Assembly (NCBI GenBank): GCA_009741485.1
Contig: CM019216.1
Coordinates: 29,095,741-29,159,740 of the forward strand
Source: Malurus cyaneus samueli
Lineage: Eukaryota; Chordata; Aves; Passeriformes; Maluridae
Direction: 5' to 3'
Length of the DNA: 64,000 nucleotides
In this document: piece after piece, positions 23,101 through 34,946 of the stretch
Numbering within the stretch: position 1 is the stretch's first letter
Layout: each line of letters begins with the position of its first letter
Notes under the pieces: generated by a model
Database searches by the model: none
Seen by the model: the letters and a program-made list of their open reading frames with translations, nothing else
Told to the model about the DNA's origin: nothing
Made by a program: the position numbers and the translations under genes

Positions 23101-24770
23101 TTTAATTCAGTGGCTTCCCCCTGTCCCTTGAGTGCCATGAAGCTGGATGATTCGGTGAGATGTGTTAGGACACTCCTGTATTAACTGCTCTGCTTTGCAT
23201 GAACTATTTAAAGAATAACATGAGAACAGTTGCATGAGTACATAAGGAGAGGAACTGTCCTCTTCTCTGGTGCTTCAGGTGTTCATCTGGCAGATGGGAC
23301 TCCAGGGATTTATCTCACTTTGCTTAAGCATTCACTGTGTCTACACAATTCCATGTTACACTTGGGCCTTTTGTAAGCACCCATTCCATACTCAGAAAAA
23401 AAGCAATACAGTTTCCTAAGATTAAATCCCCTGGACTGTTACAATACACCTAAGAGGAAGATAGTGGCTATAGAGGCTTCAACCCTGTGGTTATTCCAAA
23501 GTGGAACAGAGCATATAGGCCATTATCTGATCCTAGATGAGAGTCAGGAACAAGTTCTGTTTATATGTTTAGACCATAGAAGTAAGTAGAATGATTTTCT
23601 CATTTTTGTCTCTCCGAAACACCTGCAGTTTATGAGTTATTGACTGCATTTGCATTTTATTTGCCCCGGCTTAAGTCTGACGGGAAAGTAGAAAAACATT
23701 CCTCAGATAAAAGTGTGGCAAACATATATAAAATTTATATCCTGGATACTTGAAAAAATATCCATACCTGCCTAGCTCAGCATCTTTTGGTTTTACACAG
23801 TAACAGAGTGTCTGCATGGTCTGTGCACATCATGAGAGCTGGCATTGGAGAGGGCACTGTAGGAAGATGTGCCCTCGGTGACATTAAAAGTTCTCTGGCA
23901 TACAGCTGTAAAAGAGCTTGGTGGCATAAGGCAGGAATGCACATTTACACAGTGAAGGTCAAATAAAATGTCACGCTTATTTTAGCTCTTAAGGTAATAA
24001 AACCTCAGCGCTTATTTCTTGCTATTATTTAAAGGAAGTTGGGGATATCTAGATGAAGACATCTGAATTTGATCAGATGAATCTGACTTTTGTGCAATGA
24101 TGAATGCTATTTAAATCGGGTGTGAAAGCATCACAGAAAAGGACATCACTTTCTCTCTTAGAATGGCATATAGCCTGGTTTTTAAGGTATTGTCTTGAAA
24201 TGAGTTCAAAAATGCAGTACCTGGACCTATTTTTCCAAGTATAAGTGAAAAATCTAACCTTGAACTAGTGACTAAAAGGGAGAGGAAGAGAACAGCAGCA
24301 GCTTAAGGAATTTTTATTTTGTGAATCTTCCCTTTTTTGTTTTACTTAGAATATATGAAACCTTTCATCTCAGGCCAATGTGTTGTATTAAACTATTTTT
24401 TACTGCATTTTCATTTCAATAAGGTTGAGAAGCAAAAAATACTCATAGATTGATCCAAACTTTTTTTCAGCTTGGCTATTAAAGAGAAAGCATCTATTCA
24501 AACAACCTTAAAGTCCTGATACTGCTTTCATGCCAGATTGAATCAGGAATCTCCAATGAAGTTATTTGGGTATGCTAGTATAAAATGGTGCTATATAAAC
24601 GAAATCAGAGTCAGGCCTTAATAGCAGCCCCATGTAGAAAAAAACATGCTGAAACCTCATCTAGTCAGAAGGAAACGAGAAGCAAACCTCATATCAAAAA
24701 GGTATTCCAGCAGAATTTAACTGTTCCAGACAAGCTCCCATGTGAAAACATTCTTTCACTCCTGCCCCCA
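20168..24770. other. AT-rich non-coding stretch, 4.6 kb
   Basis: I find no gene, RNA or classified mobile element. The 107-codon minus frame at 21155-21478 lacks motifs. Short homopolymers are present, including G7 near 22820. Any conserved non-coding elements here cannot be told apart without an alignment. Confidence 0.5.
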
Positions 24771-25010
24771 TCTTTAGGTACTGAAGGGTCTCTATAAGGT
24801 CTCCTTGGAGCCCTCTCTGCTCCAGGCTGAACAACCCCAACTCTCTGACTCTTCACAGGAGATTGCTCCCACCCTGTGACATCTTCCCGACCCTCCTCTG
24901 GATCTGCTCCAACAGATCCATGCCTTTCCTGTGTGGAGGGGCCAGGAGATGGGCGCATTCCAAGTGGGGTCTCAGCAGAGTAGAGGGGCAGAATCACCTC
25001 CCTTCATCTT
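24771..25010 (-). mobile_element. CR1 LINE fragment, reverse orientation
   Basis: The plus strand shows the reverse complement of CR1: AGGTACTGAAGGGTCTCTATAAGG, GCTCCAGGCTGAACAACCCC, the AACTCTCTGACTCTTCACAGGAG step, then CCTCCTCTGGATCTGCTCCAACAG and CCAAGTGGGGTCTCAGCAGAGTAGAGGGGCAGAATCACC. This covers the end of the RT-connection region. The copy lacks the 3' tail, so it has been cut at both ends. Frames are broken. Confidence 0.88.
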
Positions 25011-26776
25011 CAGCTTCTTCTAAGTCTTAATTATAGAAAGAATCTACAAGATTTTTATTTCACATTCAAGGCAACTTGCACAACCAAAAGAAACAAAATC
25101 TGTGAGAACAGGCAATTAGAAAGACAAAGAGATTGCTTAGCTAGTCTAATGATCCTAATGATCTGTGATATCAGTGTCAAAAATATGAGGAGCAGTGACA
25201 TAGCTAGATAAAGCAATGTTTTGTTTTGAAGGTTTGGTCTGACATGTGATCCTTCAGAAAAGAAAAAAAGGATTTAAACAGAAAATAAAGTTCAGATGAC
25301 ACAGATGGGGCATAAACCACAATACATTGTTTCTTTCTTTTTTGGGCAAGTGATCTCATATCTACGTCTTCCCTATAACAGAGAAAACTTGGAAAATTAC
25401 CATGAGCATGTATTCCTCATTGATGAAGCCTTCGAACCCATTTTGGAAAGAGTCGTGGGAATATAGAACTGTAAGAGTCTGAAAAACAAGACATGAACTA
25501 ATGACTAGCAGCTGAATAGAAACATGAGACAAGCTATATGAATTCAGATTAAAGGTCTGTTTTGCTTAGCATCCTTTCTCCACCAATGGCCTTTTGAATG
25601 GACTTTCTCTCTCCTTGAGGTCTCTGTTCATGTTCCACAGCTGCCTCGTCCTGTTTGTTTTGATCCTGACCTATGGTGGACCCCCAGCTCTTTTACTGGA
25701 AGCTCAATGCCATTCATGATCACTCAGACCTTTCTTGTGTCACCGGTGACTTGTGGCCACAGACGGGCAGTCTGTGTTGCAAAACCAATCAGCAGCAGGA
25801 GCCCCTCATCCCTCCAAAGATAATGTTTCCTTCTTTATGTTTGAGTTGGCCTCAGGCATCACTTTAGGGGGCAGGAAGGAAAGCTGTTGTCATAGTGTGA
25901 AGTCAGACAACGAAGAAGAAATGGCTCTCTAGAACTTAAATTTGCCTGGGTTTTGTTAGTATTTCTTGCAGCTGGGCTGTTTCACACCATTGCTTCTTTT
26001 GCCTTTCATGTGGTCTCATGTCATATAATAGACCTTCCCTGGTTAATAATAATCACTGGAAGATATTTCTTTCCCACAGTGTCTTTGGTTAGTGACTCTG
26101 AAACAATACATGTGGGGCAGGGAATACTCCTTGTTGCTTTTTATAATATGATTTTGGTCACCCTACACTTTCTGATCACTTCCCTAAAGGATAAAACTAA
26201 TACAGAAAAAAAAAATCATTTACAAGAAGCAGATTTTATAAAACAAAGCAGAACAAATGAAAAATAGGAAAAGAAAACAACATTGGGGGCTTCTTTCACA
26301 AAAAAAAGCTTAAGAAAAAAACATAAGAAGATAAGGAAAAAAAACACTCATTCAGCTGTAATTGAGAGCAAATAGAATGGTATATATGCTAATGTTTTCT
26401 ATCTTCCTAAAGTTTGTAAGAAACAGATGTTTTCATACACAGTGATGGTGTGAGAACAGTTGTGTCTAAGTACTCAACCTCTACACAAATTTATTATTAG
26501 CTAAAGAGCAGTTACTGTACTAAATTATCCACTTTCAAACAAATCTGTGTTCTTTCACTAAAATATAAAAATATAAAAAAACTTTTGAAGAGGTTTTGAC
26601 ATTATTGAAGCTTTTATTTTTTCTAGAAATAGAGAAAATCAGAAATTTTTTCAGGCACAAAGATTTTGATTTCTTGAGACACCGAAAGGAAGATCTCAAA
26701 AAACCTCTTTTACACATTTTAATTTTAATGTAAAAAGAAACAGTTAAAAACATGCTTATAAGTTTGATTTTGTTCT

Positions 26777-26778
<2 letters not shown>
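25011..26778. other. AT-rich non-coding stretch, possibly 3' flank of the minus-strand exon
   Basis: No gene recognised. The part from 26200 to 26350 is very A-rich. If the exon at 26859-26988 is real, its 3' untranslated region would lie here on the minus strand. An AATAAA hexamer in that orientation sits at 26613-26618, about 240 nt after the stop, and another near 26490. Confidence 0.45.

Positions 26779-26809
<31 letters not shown>
26779..26809. repeat. 31-nt T homopolymer (A31 on the minus strand)
   Basis: An uninterrupted run of 31 T. On the minus strand it is an A tract starting 49 nt after the stop codon of the candidate exon. No AATAAA or ATTAAA lies between the stop and the tract, so a simple poly(A) tail of a retrocopy is not well supported. 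The exact length may be a sequencing artefact. Confidence 0.9.
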
Positions 26810-26858
26810 CCACAGAGCTATCAGATGATGCTAGCATACATTCTTGAAGTATGTAAAA

Positions 26859-26988
26859 TCACACTAATTTACACCAGCTGACAAGATGATCCAGGGTTCT
26901 GGAAATCTCATTCAACTTTTTCATGTCCACAGGACAGATTTTTCCGCGAAAATACATTTTCTTGACAGTTTCTAGGCCTTCAATATAC
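26859..26988 (-). CDS. Candidate terminal coding exon, gene unidentified
   Basis: On the minus strand a pyrimidine-rich TTTTGCTTCTATTTTTAG ends at 26989. It is followed by 130 coding bases (G plus 42 codons) and TGA at 26861-26859. The peptide begins YIEGLETVKK, includes MYFRGKICPVDMKK and ends LDHLVSWCKLV. It is amphipathic and lysine-rich with three well-spaced aromatic residues, unlike random AT-rich frames here. The exon phase has one base carried over from the previous exon. An AATAAA follows on the same strand at 26618-26613. No donor-linked upstream exon was found in the window, so the gene would extend to higher coordinates. I do not recognise the protein. It could instead be a pseudogene exon or chance. 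Confidence 0.35.
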
Positions 26989-28790
26989 CTAAAAATAGAA
27001 GCAAAATCACACATTCGGGCTTTATGATAATATCTGTTCTGGTTTAAGAGAAATAAGTACATATTAATTGTTCCCTTCAGTTAGCAACTTGAGATTTCAT
27101 GAACAAATCACAATATAAATGTACCTTATTTAGCCCCTCATTCTTTCCCTTGCATGAAGATTTATAGATGTCATCACAGCTAAGATTATTATGGTTACAT
27201 TGTTCTGAAACTGACTTTATACAACAATTTCACATTTTGGAGCTCTCCCATATTAGCTGGACCTCAAAACTTTAACACACAGAGTAATAAATGAAAAAGA
27301 AGTTAAAGATGTATTTTGGCTTCTCTTGGCTTGTATGAACCTGGTATTTATAAAGCCCTTTGTTTTTCAGCACGAGATGCCTTCCCAGCAGTCAGTCTAT
27401 CCTCATACTGGAAAAGAAACAATCCACAGTTCAAATGCATTGGCACTGTCATCTCTCTTCCACTATTAAATATGGTGTGATACTTAAAAAATCTGTTAAA
27501 TTGATAGAATTGATAAAGACCAGTGTTTTCTTAATAAACATCAGCAGCTTCTGTTTCAAGCTTTCAGTCAGCAGGTAGTAAAGTAAAAGTCAGTTCGTGC
27601 TGGTAGCAATGGTGTTTGGTAGGGGAAAGTGGCCGGGGCAGCTGCACGATCTTTGGCTGCATCATGGAACAGAGAAGTGAATAACAAAAGCTTATTTAAG
27701 GGCTACATTTGTCACTTCAGTGCTCAGCAGTTCCTGCCATCGTTGACAGCAATTTCTTACCCGATTTATGCCCCAATTTATGCCTCAAAATGCTTTTAAA
27801 AACACTGTGGGCATTTTGGTGTGAGTATGTCTGTAGCACAGTAAAATTAGTGTCAGTAGTGCTGGAAAACTGGAAATTAATTGAACTCTCATATGAATGG
27901 ATGAAGGGTTTCTCAGTGAAATGGAGCAACCAATTTGCCTTATTCCTAATGAATGTAAATAAATTCTCTTTATGTTGTACAATTTCTATTATGGACACTG
28001 TGGTTTTTATTGAGTCATGAATTGGAAGGGTGTTTTTTCTTTGCTTTAAAATTTTCTTTTTCCAGAGTCAGTCACAGACTAGTTTCTGTTTGAACTTTCT
28101 CTAGAGTTTACCAGATGTTCTGTTTGGATTTCATGTTTCTGTGTTGTGTTCATTGGAGTTCACAGATGGGCTTTTCACTGAACTAATGAAAACTTAATGA
28201 AATCCATATATGCATTTAGCATTTGAGAATACAGTATAATATAATGCCTTCTGTTGCTGTATGCCATTCATGCTTAAATTGGCAGGACAAATGCAAGCAT
28301 CTAACAGACACTGTGAGCTTGCAAGCAGACGGAAGATTTTGCTTCTCATCTTTACTACTATGTGCCCCTTGCTGTGTTGTGGTAGCAGATAACTCCTCTT
28401 TCAATGGTGCCTTCGTTTTGGTTCTGTTTCAGCTAGTAAAATAGGAAAGCTGAGGGTCTGACAAGAGGTGTGTTCAAAAGCATGTGTCAACAGAGTTGGT
28501 TAAACTGGAGGGCTGCTGATTTCAGGAGCAGGAATCAGTGAGAAACTGAAAAAAGCCCCACCAAACCCCAAACATCCTAATCAGTTTCTGTTAAATAGCA
28601 GTAGTGGACAGATAACCCCAAGGACTTTACTTCCTGCTGTTGGGTGTGCGAATACTTGACAGGCACAGAGGGTTTTGCAATATGAAGTCTAAGCAGAAGC
28701 CAGATCCAAATGCTGCTCCCCAGAGGCTGATAGTATTCAATGCCTGCAAGGACTTCCAGAAGTGTCCAGATTTGGACTCTCTGTGTAAAA
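26989..28790. other. AT-rich non-coding stretch
   Basis: It would be intron if the neighbouring exon is real. Frames at 27709-28020 (plus) and 27717-27998 (minus) are both open over the same bases and neither resembles a known protein. A 70-codon plus frame at 28640-28849 is lysine-, aspartate- and cysteine-rich and runs into the following CR1. Confidence 0.45.
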
Positions 28791-29230
28791 AAGACTTTGA
28801 CAAACTGGAGAGTCCGGGGCGAGACAACTGTGCAGATGAAGAGGTGTGACACATACAGAGGGATCAAAACATCTGTGTTTGCTTCTTTGGAGAAGACATG
28901 GTTAAAGGGGAAATCTTGACACTAACCTCCTTTATCCAAGAGGAGATTTTTAGAGAAGACAAAGCCAGACCCTTCTTGAAAGTACATAGTAAAATAATGA
29001 GGGACAGTGGCCACAAATTGCAAATTCCAGTTGGTAAATAATTTTTCACAATATAGTCAAGAGCTGAAGTGGATCACCTATAGAGGTTGTAGAACCTCCA
29101 CCCTTAAAAACAATTGCAATGCAATTGGAGGTGACTGGGCAACCTGGTCCAATTAGGTGGATCCAGCTTCAAATCTGGCCCTGCTTCAGAACTCCTTTCT
29201 GGATTCTATCTTAATGATTCCATGGCTCTG
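28791..29230 (+). mobile_element. CR1 LINE 3' fragment
   Basis: The start (AAGACTTTGACAAACTGGAGAG) fits the CR1 'gacaaactggagag' step. Later blocks are clearer: AAGACAAAGCCAGACCCTTC, GGGACAGTGGCCACAAATTGCAA and TTTTTCACAATATAGTCAAG. They continue with ATAGAGGTTGTAGAACCTCCACCCTT, GGTGACTGGGCAACCTGGTCC and CTGCTTCAGAACTCCTTTCTGG. The tail is degraded to TTAATGATTCCATGGCTCTG. It is of middle age with no open frame. The left edge is uncertain and may begin nearer 28870. Confidence 0.8.
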
Positions 29231-31400
29231 TTCAGGTCTTTTTAATGTCTCATAGTGACGCTCTTCTATTTACAAGAAAATATTTATATGGCGAAAATAA
29301 TGATTAAAGTCATTAGTAATTTTGCTCTCCTCTATCTCCAAAGGTTCTTTGAATCCTCCCTAAGGAGGAAGGCAGTGTTTTGAAAGCAGACTAATGATTT
29401 TCAGTTTGAAAAGGAAGATTCTTTCAAATACAAAGTCTTTGGAAAATTCTGGAACAAAATATTCACAAACTATCCAAATAATAAAAATGGTGGGTGCAGT
29501 AATCACACTGAACAGAATACATAATTTCTAAAATAATCACATATCAATTGTATTATCTTTTCACTAATGTTAATAGAAAGATTTCTTAATGTAATCTTGG
29601 GATTTTTTTGTGACCCTGTAACATAGAGCTGTAGTTTTGGCTTTTTTTTCCTTTATTATTGAAGATGGATTCTGGGCATAAAAACCCAACTGTATCACTT
29701 TTGGGCCTCAGCATTAAAAAAAAAATGAATCTTTTTCTTCTAGGAAGATATAATTGAAGAAATTTTGTAGTAGATGGTTTCCCCACAGAGAAATGGAGAT
29801 TTATGACCCCCTGGCTTCCTACCTTCTTGACAGCTCATGTGAGAGAGTCTTACTGTGGGGCTCCTTGTGGTTCCCTGCTCCTGTGACATCCTGAGGCAGA
29901 TGCAAGCAGCCACAGCCCAGGGCGTTTCCTAACTCCCAGGCTCCAGTGCTCCTCAGCAGGCTGTCAGAGCCTGAGAGCCTGGAGAGAACAGTGGATTTCA
30001 GAAATATGGACATGTTCCTGTACGGGAGAGTTTGGCTTTTCATTACCCCCCAAAAAACTTTTCAAAACATAAAATCTTTTTCAGAAATTGAGTTAAGCTT
30101 CCAGCCAGGTGGGTGTCTGTGCTGAAGATCCATCCAGTCTTGACTAAGCTTTTCAGTCTGGTCACAGGGATTGTAGTACTGGCTGCGTCACTTAGGAATG
30201 CTCTCTAAGGAAGAGCTGTGTTCAGATTTTCCGAAGCAATGGGCAGTGAGCATCCCAAAGATGCTACAGGTGTCAGAAAACTGCTTTCTCTTATATTTTA
30301 AAAAATTGATGACTTCATAATACACTCATCCAGCACTGACTCATGGAAAGACAGGACAACCTCAGAAAAATCATGGAGGTAAATGAATATTACAGTTGTG
30401 TTGGATTCCCTGAAGAAAACACATGTTCTCTGTGTTCTTTGCTCAGGAAAGTGTCTGGGGGAAGTGAGCATATTTGACTCCATATATCAATGTCTGAGCC
30501 CATTCTTTAAAATGTTTGTTACTTTACATTTTACCAAGAGTAGTTTTTGGAAATTATGAGGTAGTATAATATATAGTGCAGATGATACTAAATATGATTT
30601 ACCTTTGAATCATTGCAGTCTGACAAGAAGAATTGCCACAATGAAGAGATAAAGATGTGCAATACATAGATTAAGTTCAAACATCAAAATGTTTAGGTCT
30701 TGGCCAGGTCTAAAGAGAACATACACATGTGTTAGTCATACATCTTTGAATTAGAGACATGTGTTTGCACACTTCTGAGAAAACAGATGACATTCCCATA
30801 TCCAGTTCAAATAATGGTATATATATTTTTATCTTTGAGCACGGCTTTTACTGTAATTTGCCTGGAGCAATTTGCCTCTTTCTTTGCACTTGTTTTTCAT
30901 GTTTGGTATGTAATTTATTAGGGCAAATGTAGGAAAAGGGCCCAGACAGGTACTAGACAACTGGAGATAAGAGCTTCTGCCCTGGAACCTAATTCTCTAA
31001 AAAGAAGAAATAAAAAAATCACTCATAAGATAAAGATATGGCTGATCAAAAGAACATGTGAGCAGATCAGTTTCAAACAGCCAATTTCAATGCTTTAACT
31101 AATTTGCTCTCAATTTTGTGCTTTACACTGTAAAACAAGGTTCACTGGAATCACCTATAGAGTGCTTTGTCAGCTGGAGGATGGTGGAAGGTGTTGGAGG
31201 TGAAGAAAGACAGGAAAAAGAAAAGGGCATAATGGCTGAGTGGGAAATCTTACAGGGGTAGCAGTGCCTGAGGGTTTCTGCTGAAGATGACTGCCATGTT
31301 CTCTATTCCAGTTTATTTCCTGAAAATTGTGTAATTAGTGAGGAGAGGAACTGTATGAGACATTGTCCAGTAGAATTTTTCTCTGATCTGCTTTGAGGCC
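29231..31400. other. AT-rich non-coding stretch
   Basis: No gene or classified repeat. The segment 29810-30050 is richer in G and C but matches nothing I know. Confidence 0.5.
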
Positions 31401-31900
31401 AGAGAAGATATGTTTAACTACTCAGGAGCTGCTAATGCAGTGACAGTGGATGCTCTGGTTTCTACCGCAGGGGCTAGCCAAGTGTTTGTGCTCCCCTGCT
31501 GCCACAGAATGTTTCCCTCATGGGCCACTGTTTTGTCCTGGTGGGCATTTGTTAGGTTCCTGAGGAGGTACAGAGGAGCAGTGTGCCCACTCCAGAAATC
31601 CCTGCAGCTCTGGAAGAGCATTACATCAAAGAGGCTGATGGCTGAGGTGTCATTGGTGTCACCTGGCAGTGCGGGTGCAGGAGCACTGCTGCTGCCATTA
31701 ACCCATCTTTGCCTCAATGCTGAGGCACTTCAGTGTCAACAGCCCCATGGCTTTGTGTTTCTTTATCCAGATGTGCTGAGCAACCCACAGCAGCCTCAGC
31801 CTCCCAGCTCCGACCTGGCAGTGACCTGCCCAGTTAAAAAAGTGGATCTGCAAAACTCTTTGTTCTTCTGACAGCAGAAGCAGGTTCTGTCTCATGGGCA
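31401..31900. other. GC-richer segment with incidental open frames
   Basis: A 153-codon plus frame (31410-31871) and a 99-codon minus frame (31418-31717) overlap almost fully. Neither has a signal peptide, a domain or codon bias that stands out. The higher GC lowers stop-codon frequency, which explains both. I do not call a gene. Confidence 0.5.
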
Positions 31901-34871
31901 GAGGCACCCGGCTTTGCTGTACCTCTACAGCTCATGCTGACATTGTTCCTGGAGAAATGCATCACAATGAACAGGGTCATGTCATCCCCTTAATCCCCTG
32001 ACTGCATTAGTGCCAGCTCTGCCTTTTTCTTTTCCGTTTGAGTTATAAGCCTGAAGGACCAGAAAAAGAATATCCTCCATTACTGTGCTTCTTTTCCTGT
32101 CATAAAAGAAATAAAACCTGAGTAATGAGGTGTGCTTGCATACATTGTCTGCCCATCAAAAGTATTTCAAAGAACCCATAAATCACTGAGTTACGTAGAA
32201 AGTGTGACCAGTTTGATGCTATCTCTCCACTTCAATTGTAATTTTTTTTTGTACATATAATTTGCTCGTGACAACTTGATGAACATGAAAACATAAACAA
32301 TCATCATTAGATAAGATTTAAAATTTCATCATGAGCATGATCATCTCCTATTTCTGACCTTTTAAAAACAGTTGGACTGCCTTCTCTTTTTTTGACTCTT
32401 TTTTATTTCCTTCAAAAAATCAGCAGTGATATTTTCCACATAAAGCACTGTCACAGTGGAAGTGCTGCCTGAGGTTAACCTTCTGTTCTTGGTGATCATG
32501 TTTGCTGGCTCCCAGTCCCCTTGGAGCCAGCTCTCTGGCTGCCCTAATGGGATTTCTAGACCTGCATCCTCTCCTTATGGTGGCTGTCCTTCACACACAC
32601 AGAAAGTATGCCAGAGAAGGGGTTGCCCTTCAAAAAAGCTTATCAGAAATGGATTTTAAGGAGGAAGATGAATCTGTACTTCCTTGGTCTCTAAAGCAAG
32701 GCAGTGACCTCTCTGTCTCAAGTGCCCTCTCTGTTTCTCAGCCCAAGCAGAAAGCAGTGGTCTCAGTTTCAGCCCTGAAGCTGTCATTTGAGAGAGGCTT
32801 GGGTAAAACAATCAAACAAACCCTAGAATTTATTTTCCTGTGCCACATTTGGACTTTGAAAATGTGCATATTGAGAAATTAGACTGACCATGTGCCAATT
32901 CATCATTAGACAGAGACACATCCAGAAACTCAAAATTATGAGTCCATGAGGATTTGTGAGATTATGAGGAACAGACAGCAGCAAAGAGGTACTGATTTTC
33001 CATATTGCCTTCAAAATTTTTCATAAAGAGATTAGAAAGGAATTATACATTCTTAAATTACTCTAATGTACCTTTCACCATACTAAAAACCTATTCCTGA
33101 GATTTAAAGACAGACTTCATTTGTCATTCAATGTGATCAAAATAAACTTTAAAAGCTGAAGATGTTATACTTGCCCTGAATTCAAAGGACAGTTCAGACT
33201 TCTACCAGTGACACAAATATATCTCTTAGGTTTTACTCCTTTATCTCTCCTAAAGATTTTATGTGGATTTAACAGACTCTGCTCACCGTGCAACCTTACA
33301 AAAGGTGACATCTTGATGTCTGGGGATTTATTTCAACAATCATAACTCTTAAGTCACAGCTGAATGTGACCCGGCACAAAGAAACAAAGAAATCCCTGCA
33401 ACCATTTTAGTCAACATGAATAATGTTAACTCCTGACTGTCCAGGAACACAAGCTACATATTTCCAGAAACAGCAAGCTGAGACTGAAACTCATGAATTA
33501 TCCTGTCAATGAGAGCTGCAAAAAAACTCAATGCATCAAGATGTTACTTTCATGTATACGTAGCAAAACAGATGTGTAGCCAAGAAAGGTGTATTTTTAA
33601 TCTGCAAAGGCCCCTGGTAACTTGCTGAAAGTCTATTTGCATATTCTTCATGTCAACAGCACCACAAATTAGAGCTGACACATTTGCTGCAGCCTGTGCT
33701 GGTTTTCCCTATATGCATGAAATAGCGAAAAAATGTCATAAAGACCCACATTTTCTATCTAATGGCTGTGCTCGGCTGCAGCTTCCCAATAAATTGTTAA
33801 CTTTGAAGTGTTTCTTCTCTCTAATTTTCCAGTGACAAATTCAAATAAAGTAATCTGCTCCAAGGTGTCTTCATTGTTACTTGTTTAGAGAATTAGAACT
33901 AAAATATTGGCATCTTTTAAGGAAAATTAGGGAGAAAAAGTGATTACAAAGTATCCAGTAGTAACATTAAATAGAAGAAGACACAAATAGGGTTAAAATT
34001 TACATGCCTTTTTAGAGCTTTTTTTGTCTTTTAAGGAATATTTCACTTTAAAAGGAGTAGATACTTTGTAGCAGCTACTCATCTCTATAATATTAAAGAA
34101 CTTGTCTGAAAAATGATAGTGTCCTAGAAGCAAAAGAGGAGACATTTTTGTTTGTGAACAAATTCACACAAAGGATTTTTCATTGCATAAACTGTGGCCA
34201 TAGCAAAGATTTTGCACAAGCTGGAGAAAAGTACTTCACAAAGTTTTTCTAGAAGGTCTTAGAAATCTGAAGTGTCTTATAGTCATTCAGGGGGAACCTC
34301 ATTTTCAGTGGCTGCTGCACACTAATATATGTGCTTAATATACACACTATGCTTATATGCTCATACATGAATTTCCAACATTCCAACAATTTCTGCATTT
34401 CCAACATATGGAAAGAAAGCCTTTCTTTTATCTTTTCTGCCCTCCTCTCACTTATCTGCATCTCTTCCAAAGTCTCAGTCTCTAAAACTGAAAACTGTTT
34501 TCCAACCGATGTCATACCAGCCTTGAAGATAGCAAAATATTAATTTCTCTATCTTATTTATGACAGCTTAATGTATTTGCCTTGTTTTGAGACAAGATCA
34601 TTTTTTTTTATGTTTTGAGCCCAAATATATGTAGATATACGTGTATGTCTTTGTGGGTGGGTGTCAAATTGCATTTATGAACCTCCTGCTAGACAGGAAA
34701 AGTAAATTTCCTTTTGTGTGGTGCTGCTGACAGCATTGATATAGCAAAAAAGGCTTTATTTTGTAAAGTATAGACAGTCTTGTTTGTATGGACATTTTTA
34801 TCTGTGGACTCAGTGGGCAGCCAAGTAAAGAGAATCAGAGAATAAGTGACATTTCCTTCAACACTTTTCAG
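31901..34871. other. AT-rich non-coding stretch
   Basis: No gene or classified repeat seen. The 126-codon plus frame at 32502-32882 is serine-, lysine- and leucine-rich with no recognisable motif and no splice context. Confidence 0.5.
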
Positions 34872-34946
34872 AGCGAACTCATCAAAAGCAAACTGGCCGT
34901 GTTTGACACTGCCCCAGAGAATGGGACTGGAAGTGATAAACACTGA
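34872..34946 (+). other. Weak candidate terminal exon
   Basis: A good 3' splice site (ATTTCCTTCAACACTTTTCAG, ending at 34871) is followed by 24 codons and TGA. The peptide starts SELIKSKLAVFDTAP and ends GTGSDKH, a hydrophilic C-terminus-like sequence. A second frame is also open across the same bases, and the opposite strand carries a 96-codon frame (34689-34979), so chance remains likely. No protein family is recognised. Confidence 0.2.

Noticed and set aside
27709..28020. 103-codon plus frame overlapping a 93-codon minus frame
   Set aside because: Both strands open over the same AT-rich bases and neither resembles a family.
31410..31871. 153-codon plus-strand frame
   Set aside because: The opposite strand is also open over most of it, consistent with higher GC rather than coding; no motif seen.
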